Positions 28,701 through 36,096 of a stretch of DNA of 58,493 nucleotides are shown here, in pieces. Positions within the stretch are counted from its first letter, which is position 1. Each line of letters starts with the position of its first letter. The position numbers and the translations under genes are program-made. Under the pieces are notes generated by a model. It ran no database searches and was not told where the DNA came from. It saw only the letters and a program-made list of their open reading frames with translations. The DNA is from a virus: positions 1-58,493 of the IMG/VR virus record IMGVR_UViG_3300043449_000801. The stretch is one strand, 5' to 3'.

Positions 28701-29752
28701 GTGTAGTTACCATACATTATTCTATTACCAACATAATCCTGTGCCTTAGCTAACAATGGAACATTGTCAAAAAGCCTAGTTAGTTGCTCAGGAGATAAAA
28801 CAGTATATGTTTTATCATTACTGAACTTGTATTCGGTATATATGTTGTCAGATATGTTTGAGTTTTGTTTATTTATAGTGTCAACTACAAAGGTATTTAA
28901 GCTACGAGCATCACGCATGATTATCTGTATCTCCTTCACAAACTCATTACCTGTAAACATAGTAATGTATGCAAGGTTATACCTATTGAGCATGGCCTTA
29001 TTAAACCCTGCATTGTAGTCAACCAAGTAATCTTTTGCTTGAAATGCTACAGCAGAGAATGGAGATAACGAACTATATTGATTATCAACATACTTATACC
29101 TATAAGAAAAGTATAAGAACCTATCCTCCATGTTGTTTGCTTGGTCAACCAAGTTAGGATCTTCTGTATTCTCAAAGCGTAGCTTTGGAGCATTCAATGG
29201 AGGAGCCATAATAACATTAATGTCTTGGTCAATGCGTGGATCATCAACTGCATACCCACCATTACCATTAACATCTGCTTTTACTCTTGATATGTTTATC
29301 TTTCTTGGTGGATTATAGTTATCAGTCCAATAAAGAAAACCATTTACATAGTTGATTCCAGTAACAATAAACTCCCTATTGAAATTAAGCTTACTAATAC
29401 TTGAAGGAGTAGCTTTGTTAGACTGTAATACCCTAACTATGTTTCCAGATATTTCATTGTATTCGTAAATACCATCAAATTCATCAGCAGTAACAAGCCA
29501 ATAGATAAGATTATCCTTCTCACTTGCTACAGCACCGATAGTCCTAGCGTTTGTTAAATTCCTATTAGTGACATTCGCAAGGTTACCAATTAAGATGTTA
29601 CCCTTCTGATTTTTTACAGCACCAATATTTCCTGAGTCAGCACTATCAACACTTACGTTTTCAGCATGTCTATATACTCCTTCAGGTATAAGCCTCTCAT
29701 CGAGGTCTTTATTCATGATACCTGTTACAAATGTATTTTTTACTTCAGGCAT
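25742..29752 (-). CDS. Large tail structural protein (nozzle/muzzle-like)
   Basis: A 1336-residue beta-rich protein. The N-terminus contains NKDLDERLIPEGVYRHAEN followed by GNIGAVKNQKGN, a signature I recognise from large tail proteins of Bacteroidota and crAss-like phages. C-terminal half has RDWNGFTLEYSPR-type and SWGSESFFTDARRGVV-type segments like beta-propeller tail-tube proteins. By size and place between the ring proteins and the adhesin, it most likely forms the distal tail (T7 gp12-like). It abuts neighbours by 1-2 bases. Confidence 0.75.
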   Translation of the reverse strand: MPEVKNTFVTGIMNKDLDERLIPEGVYRHAENVSVDSADSGNIGAVKNQKGNILIGNLANVTNRNLTNARTIGAVASEKDNLIYWLVTADEFDGIYEYNEISGNIVRVLQSNKATPSSISKLNFNREFIVTGINYVNGFLYWTDNYNPPRKINISRVKADVNGNGGYAVDDPRIDQDINVIMAPPLNAPKLRFENTEDPNLVDQANNMEDRFLYFSYRYKYVDNQYSSLSPFSAVAFQAKDYLVDYNAGFNKAMLNRYNLAYITMFTGNEFVKEIQIIMRDARSLNTFVVDTINKQNSNISDNIYTEYKFSNDKTYTVLSPEQLTRLFDNVPLLAKAQDYVGNRIMYGNYTQFYDVFEKIVLSVKYKSFDILDEGAPIQTFRSDRDYQIGIQYLDDYGRTTTVLAPDNLNNASTVYIPPTQSNKGNSLTVNIANRPPQWATNYRLVIKQGKGSYYNIFPIYFYLKDQFRYFLIHESDKDKIPVGGYIIFKCTATGPTFVNKKYKVLELKSQPTNFINGAQAGLYFKIKVDSAYELNNTLGLTTYYTESYGASYTPTTQFTSVGNQTIKYAENPIYYGESNPTALALSSPPTNPTISPNKYNANSSYRVTVQVISNTQFRWTTAVDLSGSWTTSNISINTPYWINVTSAGTVFSQNNSLGVWIVWNQQPSIGDVWKINLRGNINYNYFVPNQPHQSGAPICPLAVSIYNDTEIFPGDIIEIKINELLNPSASDYIQTFYSNGTYENIEEWFVESGTYLNFSYTDAAGVQLNKTAVSFRRGSNFNTLSQNVNVSTFYQGQQLNNFIDVVYTTINTGPIFGNYSNIVTNPMYMLIRGSIIPYTSQGEGFNRMSASITVKRFDNSLIAETVPEEDDLNIYHELSRTFPIRNNLHTVLWSFADATIVPSGPSTLVGKTNLGQLVPGSTPTTDQMHKYVVGESIYVKSSNPNLPNGYYEIISTPDPYNVIVDYIMPAYTTPYAGTAGYDAFEQNQTSLLGAKVVLNNPRATVNSDFNAWAYANGLETNRIRDDWNGFTLEYSPRTSAIVDSYGRKVSKNAICYSSILGENTGVNRLNEFNLSTANFKYLDGEYGSIQKLYARESDILVLQEDKISVVLYEKNILSDASGGGSIASIPQVLGNQVMFPHEYGISKNPESFATWGSESFFTDARRGVVLALSDNQVVEISDTGMKDYFIDLLRDYPNTQKLGAYDPNNQLYTLSNNSITILGCTLALSRNQWSVGKFGGNNINLFTIITDVNWSLALVDNGFGTNWVTGFQTSGYQSSDIFADVAVNNSGAVRSIIFRVSYCDKMVYFTLIQGRSKPIVLNVVVNHDPPPKINN

Positions 29753-29754
29753 GG

Positions 29755-30657
29755 TTACTTAATTTGTTTACCTTGACCACGAAGAGTCATTAGTAATCTA
29801 GATGGATGTAAGTTACTTAGTCTAAGCTTTGCATTTCGTAGCTCGGCATGTTTCTCATCCCTTGCCATTTTTCTTTCGTACATTGGAACACCTAACTTAG
29901 CGTTAAGCAAACACCATTTAACGTATCTATACACAAACTCTTCAGCAAATTTATGCACTACAATCTCTGATTCATTTCCGTTTGCCATTCCATCGGAAAT
30001 GTACTCAAGAACAATTGTCTGATCTGATACACCAGATGAGAAGTCAATCACTCCATTGTTAATTCTGAAGTGTGGTCCGGCAGAAAGAGTTGATGGATCT
30101 ACCATAAACTTAGCCCCTACTTCATAACCAAAACACCAAAGGCCGTCTACACACCAACCATAACATCCGTTGTATAGACCTGGGCCTTCGTATAGTGTTT
30201 GATTTATTCTATCTAGGTCTAATCTTGAGGTTCCTACCAATACCTCTCCGTTGTTGTCGAATAAGATATTGTTGTTGTTATCTTGTAGATATCCAAGTGC
30301 GCTATTAGCTTGTCTATTTTCATACAGTGGACGAAGCACACCATTAATCAAAATGGATATACGAACATAATTAACGTAGTCTGAAGGAAGGATAAACTTA
30401 AGGTTGCTACCAACGTTCATCTCGATGGTCTTAATCGCTCTAAGCGCATCGTAATGAAGCATCTTTATTCCTTGCTTTGCGTGGAATATAACCTCATAAC
30501 GTTTGACGTTATTAACTAGCTTATCGTTTCCGACATACATTGCCATAAAATTATTCACTATATCAGCTAAAGATACATACTGATATGACCCCCAGTTTTG
30601 GTCTTCTGGAACTACACCGTTATTGGTATAGTACTGATATGGAGTAATATATGGCAT
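29755..30657 (-). CDS. Tail ring protein (adaptor-type), crAss-like
   Basis: A 300-residue protein with a helical N-terminal segment (KLVNNVKRYEVIFHAKQGIKMLHYD) and a beta core (FILPSDYVNYVRISI). This pattern and its position downstream of the portal/capsid and next to another ring-like gene match the head-tail ring proteins of crAss-like phages. It should connect portal to tail. Four bases separate it from the following gene. Confidence 0.7.
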   Translation of the reverse strand: MPYITPYQYYTNNGVVPEDQNWGSYQYVSLADIVNNFMAMYVGNDKLVNNVKRYEVIFHAKQGIKMLHYDALRAIKTIEMNVGSNLKFILPSDYVNYVRISILINGVLRPLYENRQANSALGYLQDNNNNILFDNNGEVLVGTSRLDLDRINQTLYEGPGLYNGCYGWCVDGLWCFGYEVGAKFMVDPSTLSAGPHFRINNGVIDFSSGVSDQTIVLEYISDGMANGNESEIVVHKFAEEFVYRYVKWCLLNAKLGVPMYERKMARDEKHAELRNAKLRLSNLHPSRLLMTLRGQGKQIK

Positions 30658-30660
30658 TTA

Positions 30661-31392
30661 TTATGTTTTTTGTTGGCTATTTAACAATTCATTTGCTGTT
30701 GCTGCTTGAACAACTTCAGCCTCTCCAATTGATATTCCTGCGTATCCTAATATTTTTAGAACTAGGTCTGTCTCATATTTCAATGGTAGTTCGAAGTCTT
30801 GGTAGTCCACTGCTGATGGATCAAAGAAAGGGACACCATTGGTGAATGACTGCCATGTCCATTTAGGATCAAGTGGATACCTAATGTATTGAGCTGTAAC
30901 TATACCTGTTCCAGAGATAACATCTGGATACACTTGTATTTCATTAGAGGAATTAGTGTATATGGGATATGTTGTAGATGGCTGTGTAAAGCCTGACAAC
31001 AATACGTTGTTTATTTTTGAGTGAGATATTTTCTCTATCTCATTAATATTGTCATACAATACCTTATCGAGATAGTAGCAGTCTGCGGGAATCTCGTATT
31101 TAAGTGTGATGTTGTTGTAGGTAAGTATACCGTATGTAGAGAATATGTCGATTGCTTCTTCTACTTGTTTTGCTATATCAGTATATCCTGCGTTGTGTAC
31201 CCTATCATCATATACGCTTCCATTATATCTGTTATTTTGTTTATTAACAGCCTTACTATACATGTAGAACATATTCTCAAATATCTCTAGCTGTGCTTGC
31301 TTTGCGTATAGATTAAACTCCATTGGAGTTATGTACCCACGATTATCTTTGCTAATAATTGAAAGGACTGTATTTCGTACACTATTAATCAT
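30661..31392 (-). CDS. Tail ring/adaptor protein, crAss-like
   Basis: A 243-residue protein with the conserved start RNTVLSIISKDNRGYITPMEF and LYAKQAQLEIFENMF, which I associate with ring/adaptor proteins of marine Bacteroidota phages. Middle has EIPADCYYLDKV, a beta strand, and a C-terminal helical part. A TATCTTTG box lies four bases before the ATG, implying a leaderless mRNA, and a terminator precedes that box. Confidence 0.7.
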   Translation of the reverse strand: MINSVRNTVLSIISKDNRGYITPMEFNLYAKQAQLEIFENMFYMYSKAVNKQNNRYNGSVYDDRVHNAGYTDIAKQVEEAIDIFSTYGILTYNNITLKYEIPADCYYLDKVLYDNINEIEKISHSKINNVLLSGFTQPSTTYPIYTNSSNEIQVYPDVISGTGIVTAQYIRYPLDPKWTWQSFTNGVPFFDPSAVDYQDFELPLKYETDLVLKILGYAGISIGEAEVVQAATANELLNSQQKT

Positions 31393-31396
31393 AGTA

Positions 31397-31404
31397 CAAA
31401 GATA
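31397..31404 (-). promoter_or_regulatory. TAnnTTTG promoter box, four bases from the ATG
   Basis: Reads TATCTTTG on the minus strand, then four bases (TACT), then the ATG of the ring protein gene. It sits just downstream of a terminator, so it marks a new transcript. Confidence 0.7.
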
Positions 31405-31406
31405 AT

Positions 31407-31433
31407 AAAAAAGGCACTAACAAATAGTGCCTT
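31407..31433 (-). terminator. Rho-independent terminator
   Basis: AAGGCACTA and TAGTGCCTT form a 9-bp stem around a 5-base loop. On the minus strand the stem is followed by a T run, after the gene at 31457-31732. Confidence 0.85.
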
Positions 31434-31456
31434 CTTCATGTGTTAAGTACAAGGTG

Positions 31457-31732
31457 TTATGCTAGTGTAATACTAGTTACTTCAACTGGAGGAGTTACTG
31501 TAAAAACAGGATTAGTCCAAGAAGTAGTTAATGCTGAAGCAATTTGATTCTGAACGAAATCACGGAAATCGTCATTTGCCACAGTATCATGTGTAATAGT
31601 AAGTATCTCTGTTGTTCCTACATATTGAATAGTAGTTGTGGTTGCAGTAGCTTGTGAAACAAGAACTACACCTTTAACAGAAACTAACTGATAAGTACTA
31701 CCAGCAATTGGGAATTTTAAAAACTTTTCCAT
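31457..31732 (-). CDS. Small structural (decoration-like) protein
   Basis: A 91-residue beta-rich protein (VKGVVLVSQATATTTTIQYV) placed between the capsid and ring genes. It has its own promoter and terminator. The region, size and composition fit a small head or head-tail decoration protein, but I recognise no named family. Confidence 0.6.
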   Translation of the reverse strand: MEKFLKFPIAGSTYQLVSVKGVVLVSQATATTTTIQYVGTTEILTITHDTVANDDFRDFVQNQIASALTTSWTNPVFTVTPPVEVTSITLA

Positions 31733-31762
31733 TTTAAAAAAATTAATGGGTTAAACAAAGTA

Positions 31763-31770
31763 CAAAGATA
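31763..31770 (-). promoter_or_regulatory. TAnnTTTG promoter box
   Basis: Reads TATCTTTG on the minus strand, about 30 bases before the ATG of the 91-residue gene, with an A/T-rich leader. It lies immediately after the stop of the 251-residue gene. Confidence 0.6.
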
Positions 31771-31773
31771 ATA

Positions 31774-32529
31774 CTATTTGTTGAACTCGTCTTCAAGGTA
31801 CTTGTATAGCTCAAGTCCTTCATCAGACATTAGCCAAGACATAAATACATCTTCTTTGTTTTCACCAAATGGAACAGTTAGAATTTTCTTTTTGTTATTC
31901 TTTAAGTTATAATGTATATCTTTTCCTGCTCTAAATGTAACATATCCTTCGTTGAATGCTCTTGCAGCAGCATTTGTTACATCTAAATTAGGATCATCAA
32001 TTGCATCTAAAAAGTCTTGAGGATAATTTCGTGCAAACAACAAGATATCATGCTTTAATTCAGCAGATGTCATCTTGTCTACATTTACATTTAAATGCAC
32101 ACGAGCAATAGATTGCATTTTCGTTAACTCTAAAGACCTAGCTGCAATAAGTGCGTCTACCTCAAGATTTAAGTTATGTACCCTTTCTTCAGCTGCTTTC
32201 TGTGGGTCAAATTCATAGAATAATGTACCACCATTTTTTATATTATCTGGGTGATAATCCATAAATTGCTGAAGAATTGGATTTGTTTTTGGAATGTTTA
32301 ACTTTCCGTCTTCCATTACAATAGGCTCTAAGATAGCAGTGCCATCTTGCTCATCTTCAAAAATAGATTTCTGATTTTTAGAATATCGTAGTGGACGATT
32401 AATTCCTTTTTCTTCATCAAAGTGAAGTAACTGTCTACGCTTATTACTTCTTGATTGAATAAAAAAACTAACTGGAGTTTTGTCTTGTTTTAAAAGATAA
32501 GTTCTATCCTTTAGATTTGTTGTTTTCAT
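31774..32529 (-). CDS. Head-associated hypothetical protein
   Basis: A 251-residue soluble protein directly after the major capsid gene. The sequence is mixed, with a basic N-terminus (SRSNKRRQLLHFDEEKG) and a helical charged middle. A protein of this size often follows the capsid gene in related Bacteroidota phages, but I can name no function. It follows the terminator of the capsid gene, so it needs read-through or its own promoter, which I could not find. Confidence 0.6.
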   Translation of the reverse strand: MKTTNLKDRTYLLKQDKTPVSFFIQSRSNKRRQLLHFDEEKGINRPLRYSKNQKSIFEDEQDGTAILEPIVMEDGKLNIPKTNPILQQFMDYHPDNIKNGGTLFYEFDPQKAAEERVHNLNLEVDALIAARSLELTKMQSIARVHLNVNVDKMTSAELKHDILLFARNYPQDFLDAIDDPNLDVTNAAARAFNEGYVTFRAGKDIHYNLKNNKKKILTVPFGENKEDVFMSWLMSDEGLELYKYLEDEFNK

Positions 32530-32546
32530 TTGATTTTATTTAAATT

Positions 32547-32580
32547 AAAAAATAAAGAGAGCCTCACTGATGAGGCTCTC
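32547..32580 (-). terminator. Rho-independent terminator after the capsid gene
   Basis: GAGAGCCTCA pairs with TGAGGCTCTC (10-bp perfect stem) around a 4-base loop. On the minus strand it is followed by a T-rich run. It lies 10 bases after the capsid gene stop and probably limits downstream expression relative to capsid. Confidence 0.9.
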
Positions 32581-32590
32581 TGAGAATTTA

Positions 32591-34000
32591 TTAGTCTTTG
32601 AACAATACAAAGTTATTCGCTCCAAGAGTACAAAGCGCACGCTCAGAAAGGAAATTAACCTCCATTGCATCCAAATCACTAGTAGCTGCACCACCAGCAG
32701 AACCTGTAACCCAAGTTTTCAACTTACGGTTTTCAGCTTCAGAAGCACGGTAACGAACGTGAAGGAATGGTCGCTTCATGTTTTTACCCATGATTTGATC
32801 GTATACTGACATAGTACCAGCAGGGATAAGAACTCCGTTAATAGCACCACCAACGATACCTCCGCGAAGAGCTGCATCATTCAAGTACTTCCAGTCAGAC
32901 TTATAGAAGTCATAACCTCTTCGGAAAGAACTAAATCCTAAGCTAATAGACATATCCTTATCGTTATCAAACAAACCATAAGAAGTGCCACCAACTCCGT
33001 AAGAGTTTTGAGCAGCTAACATATCATCGATATCGAAAGAGAACTCACGATTAACAAACAATACGTTTTCAGCGATAGCACCTTGCTTATCCAATCGATT
33101 AACGATATCATCGAATTCACCAAGAGTGGAAGGATTACCTCCAGACCATACGTTACCACGAGTTTCGATGGCATCGAATAAACCTTGGGATCCTGAAGTA
33201 ACTGTCAAAGGAGTAGCTGCAACACCTGAAAGAGCTTCAGTAGGAACATGCTCAATCATCATCATTTCAAGATAGTCATCAAAACGAAGACGAGTCTCAT
33301 GCTCTGCTTTAACATACCAAAGGTATCCAGAAGCACCGTTCTCAGTAGTAACCTCAACCCAACCAATTTGAGCCATATCAGAACCTGATACTTCAAATTT
33401 GTCTTTAATGATTACAGGCTTAACTTCGAAGATATCATCTACTGGGTCAAGTGAACCCTGCATTCCTTGGCTACCTTTTCTGAATTCAGAACCATATACA
33501 AAAGCTGTAATACCAGCAGATGCTTGGAATCCTGTAGGTTGACCAGCAGCAGCATAGTAAGCTACGGTGAACTCATCTGGTCCTCCAACTCCAACTGTAT
33601 CGATATATGCCTTAGCAGAAACATTTAATGTGTTATCTGATAAAAATACAGTTTGACCAGCTCGGAAGTTACATGTACCACCACCAACTTGAAAAGTTGT
33701 GGTTGGGTCACCATCAGTTCCTGCTGAAATAACTGTTACATCTGTATACTTAGTATGCAAACGACCTTGCTCTGCCCACTTAATCAAGTCAGAAGCTGAA
33801 GGAATTTCAGCACTAACATTACGTAGGAAAGAAGCAATAGAACGATTTCCATATCGCTCAAATTCTTGCTCATAAGTATCAGGAAGATACTGATTCAAGA
33901 AATCGAAATCAGAGCTAGAAAGATAATTTGTTGGTAAAGTAGTCTTTACCGAACTAGGGGTTAAACTTACCCCTGGCGTTGTTAACAATGAACCTGCCAT
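32591..34000 (-). CDS. Major capsid protein, crAss-like HK97 fold
   Basis: A 469-residue protein. The C-terminal half holds the hallmark segments of crAss-like major capsid proteins: SISLGFSSFRRGYDFYKSDW, YLNDAALRGG, INGVLIPAGT, YDQIMGKNMKRPFLHVRYRA and TSDLDAMEVNFLSERAL. These support an HK97-fold subunit that builds the icosahedral shell. It follows the scaffold-like gene with an 11-base gap, and is the last gene before a strong terminator, fitting high expression. Confidence 0.88.
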   Translation of the reverse strand: MAGSLLTTPGVSLTPSSVKTTLPTNYLSSSDFDFLNQYLPDTYEQEFERYGNRSIASFLRNVSAEIPSASDLIKWAEQGRLHTKYTDVTVISAGTDGDPTTTFQVGGGTCNFRAGQTVFLSDNTLNVSAKAYIDTVGVGGPDEFTVAYYAAAGQPTGFQASAGITAFVYGSEFRKGSQGMQGSLDPVDDIFEVKPVIIKDKFEVSGSDMAQIGWVEVTTENGASGYLWYVKAEHETRLRFDDYLEMMMIEHVPTEALSGVAATPLTVTSGSQGLFDAIETRGNVWSGGNPSTLGEFDDIVNRLDKQGAIAENVLFVNREFSFDIDDMLAAQNSYGVGGTSYGLFDNDKDMSISLGFSSFRRGYDFYKSDWKYLNDAALRGGIVGGAINGVLIPAGTMSVYDQIMGKNMKRPFLHVRYRASEAENRKLKTWVTGSAGGAATSDLDAMEVNFLSERALCTLGANNFVLFKD

Positions 34001-34011
34001 TTTACTTTAGT

Positions 34012-35127
34012 TTAACGTTTACGAATTTTTAATTTACCTTCGTAACCATTATCCTCTAACACTTTGACTTGGAATCCACCTGCCTTTGGTGAAGGTGTCG
34101 GTGAACTTCTCATATCTATGTTCTTAGACTCTCTATCAAAATTAGTCACTGCATCAGCTTTTCCTTTTTCATAGAAAAACCTAGCGGTTTTATCTGGATC
34201 CATAGCCATAGCGATAGCTTTGTGGAACTGTTCGGCATCCCTCAAGTATCCTTTATCATCTAAAAAGTTGTTGATAAAGTTCACTATATTAGATTGCTTC
34301 GCCATGATGTCTTTCGCTTCACCAGGTTTGAAAACGATGTCGTTATTATCATCAACATTAAATCGAAATCCATCGAAGTTGTTGGAGAAGAACTCATCTG
34401 TCTTCTTCTGAAAAAACTCAGACTTCTTGGTCTGTTCTTCAAGCTCAGAGGACTGGTCACGCTTATATGCTTTAAAGGATTCATAAGCTTCTCTCTCTTC
34501 CTGTGGAACGAATGATTCTCTTGACTCAAGAGGAACCTTGTATTGTTCCTTTAGACCTTCAAAATACTTAATCGCCTTTTTCAGCTCTTGTTTCTTAGAC
34601 AGCTTGCGTTCGCGAATGTCGTCCTCAGAATCTAGGTCTTCATCATAAGAAAACTTACTCAACCTATATTCCACATCCTCGTCATCATCACCTTGTTCTC
34701 GGTAATAATCAGCAAGTAGTCTTTCGGGGTCTGCTGTGGTTAAGTCTCTGTTCAACTTAACAAAGTCTTCTATTCCACGCCCTGTTTCTCTTTTGTACTT
34801 TTGAAAAGCAGCTACATCTGACTCTAATTCATCTTGAACAGCTCGTTCTTGAATTAATTCGTCAATAGAACTAACCTCTCTATTGTACTTGTTTTTAATG
34901 TGAGAAAGAATCACGTTATCATCAATCTCTATATTTTGTGGGGTTTCAGACGTTACTGAACCCTCTTGCAATGAAGCATCAACCGTTTCTTGTTGTGCTT
35001 CTCTAGGAGCCTCTGAAGTTGCTTCAGCTACCTCCTGTTGATGCTGCTCGACTAATTCTGTCTCTAGCTCTTGCAGAGACTTTTCTTCAAAGTCGACAGC
35101 GCGTACTTTAAATTTCGGTTCTTCCAT
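34012..35127 (-). CDS. Scaffold-like acidic protein upstream of the capsid gene
   Basis: A 371-residue, Glu/Lys/Asp-rich, largely coiled-coil protein with Gln-rich N-terminus. It sits immediately upstream of the major capsid gene with its own promoter, the usual position of the scaffold protein. Composition supports a transient assembly role. No protease motif was seen. The predicted start is ATG at 35127; an ATG followed at once by TAA lies at 35131-35126 just before it (see the promoter finding). Confidence 0.7.
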   Translation of the reverse strand: MEEPKFKVRAVDFEEKSLQELETELVEQHQQEVAEATSEAPREAQQETVDASLQEGSVTSETPQNIEIDDNVILSHIKNKYNREVSSIDELIQERAVQDELESDVAAFQKYKRETGRGIEDFVKLNRDLTTADPERLLADYYREQGDDDEDVEYRLSKFSYDEDLDSEDDIRERKLSKKQELKKAIKYFEGLKEQYKVPLESRESFVPQEEREAYESFKAYKRDQSSELEEQTKKSEFFQKKTDEFFSNNFDGFRFNVDDNNDIVFKPGEAKDIMAKQSNIVNFINNFLDDKGYLRDAEQFHKAIAMAMDPDKTARFFYEKGKADAVTNFDRESKNIDMRSSPTPSPKAGGFQVKVLEDNGYEGKLKIRKR

Positions 35128-35147
35128 TACATTTGATTTAATTGGTA

Positions 35148-35155
35148 CAAAGTTA
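35148..35155 (-). promoter_or_regulatory. TAnnTTTG promoter for the scaffold-capsid genes
   Basis: Reads TAACTTTG on the minus strand, with a TTGACA-like sequence about 20 bases upstream, and a leader of TACCAATTAAATCAA before the start region. It drives scaffold and capsid genes. Confidence 0.65.
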
Positions 35156-35178
35156 AGTAAATTTTTCTATATATATTG

Positions 35179-35481
35179 TCAAGAGCCTTTTATCCACTTT
35201 TTACTAGGTGATCCTGTTTTACTAGGACTCCACTTTACTCTGTCGGCCCAGTAAGCAGCAGATAGTTTTCCCTTAGAAATATTTTTAGCATGACGGCTTT
35301 TAAATGCCTCACGTTGCCCTACAGTTTGATTCGTCTTAACTCCTTGTTGACCAAAGCGTATAGTCTTAATAATATCACCAACCTTAGCTACAACGATGTG
35401 TGACTTTGTTGGATGACTTGGTGTCTTCTTTGGTTTATTGAACCCTTCAACACCAGCTCTTGCTAAACGAGAATCTTTCAT
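35179..35481 (-). CDS. Small basic conserved phage protein
   Basis: A 100-residue Lys/Arg-rich protein. The segment KPKKTPSHPTKSHIVVAKVG and IKTIRFGQQGVKTNQT, then AFKSRHAKN and LSAAYWADRVKW, is a conserved small protein I recognise from diverse phages, often annotated as unknown. Its place between portal and scaffold genes suggests a head-related or DNA-binding role. Confidence 0.7.
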   Translation of the reverse strand: MKDSRLARAGVEGFNKPKKTPSHPTKSHIVVAKVGDIIKTIRFGQQGVKTNQTVGQREAFKSRHAKNISKGKLSAAYWADRVKWSPSKTGSPSKKWIKGS

Positions 35482-35483
35482 TT

Positions 35484-35876
35484 TTACCCTCTGTATTTTG
35501 CAGTTTTTTTCATTATGCTTCTGGGTTGGCGAACAAATTGTTTACCCATTGCTTTGCCTATTCTTTTAGCTCTTGTAGTAGCACCATATTCTTGAGGGCT
35601 TAACGCTTCTCTAGCCGCTTTAGGTAAATACCTTTCACCTGTCTTTAGACTAGGCTTACCACTTTTGGTTCCCCATTCTTCTTTTGTCCATTTAGACAAA
35701 CTATTACTCGATGACTTCTTACCAATATAACCCCCACCAGATTCTTTGTACTTAGATACAGCAAGCTGTGCTTTTCGTGCTGACCATTGGCCTGCATTGC
35801 CGCCCTTTGTTCCTGCCTTAACAGAAGATACAATCCTGCTCCAAAGACCTGGATTTGATTTCTTAGAAGTACTCAT
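35484..35876 (-). CDS. DUF5872-like protein
   Basis: A 130-residue basic protein. GGNAGQWSARKAQL, YKESGGGYIGKK, WTKEEWGTKSGKPS and RYLPKAAREALSPQE in this order match the DUF5872 pattern. Function unknown; found together with the previous small basic gene in several phage genomes, and here adjacent to it and to the portal gene. Confidence 0.75.
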   Translation of the reverse strand: MSTSKKSNPGLWSRIVSSVKAGTKGGNAGQWSARKAQLAVSKYKESGGGYIGKKSSSNSLSKWTKEEWGTKSGKPSLKTGERYLPKAAREALSPQEYGATTRAKRIGKAMGKQFVRQPRSIMKKTAKYRG

Positions 35877-36094
35877 TATAGAAACCTACGTTTGTTCTTT
35901 ATGCGCTTAGTGATAGGAATATTTACACTAAGTGTAATATCAGATTCAGGCTTATAGTCGCTTCCTGAAGAAGTAGAGATATCTAAAGAAATAGGACCCC
36001 GAGACATTGTTACACCTCCAGTTATGTCATATCTGTTCTTACTGCCTGTTCCGGACAAGTAAGGATTCACTTTTAGTTTGCTAGGCTTTAACAT
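35876..36094 (-). CDS. Small hypothetical head-region protein
   Basis: A 72-residue beta-rich protein (GGVTMSRGPISLDISTSSGS) that overlaps the start of the preceding gene by one base and ends just before the DUF5872-like gene. Similar small proteins sit next to portal genes in Bacteroidota phages. No function seen. Confidence 0.55.
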   Translation of the reverse strand: MLKPSKLKVNPYLSGTGSKNRYDITGGVTMSRGPISLDISTSSGSDYKPESDITLSVNIPITKRIKNKRRFL

Positions 36095-36096
36095 AA

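Noticed and set aside
32557-32580. CTGATGA inside a GC-rich hairpin on the plus strand near the capsid gene.
   Set aside because: It is the loop of a 10-bp terminator stem; there is no GAAA or stem III.
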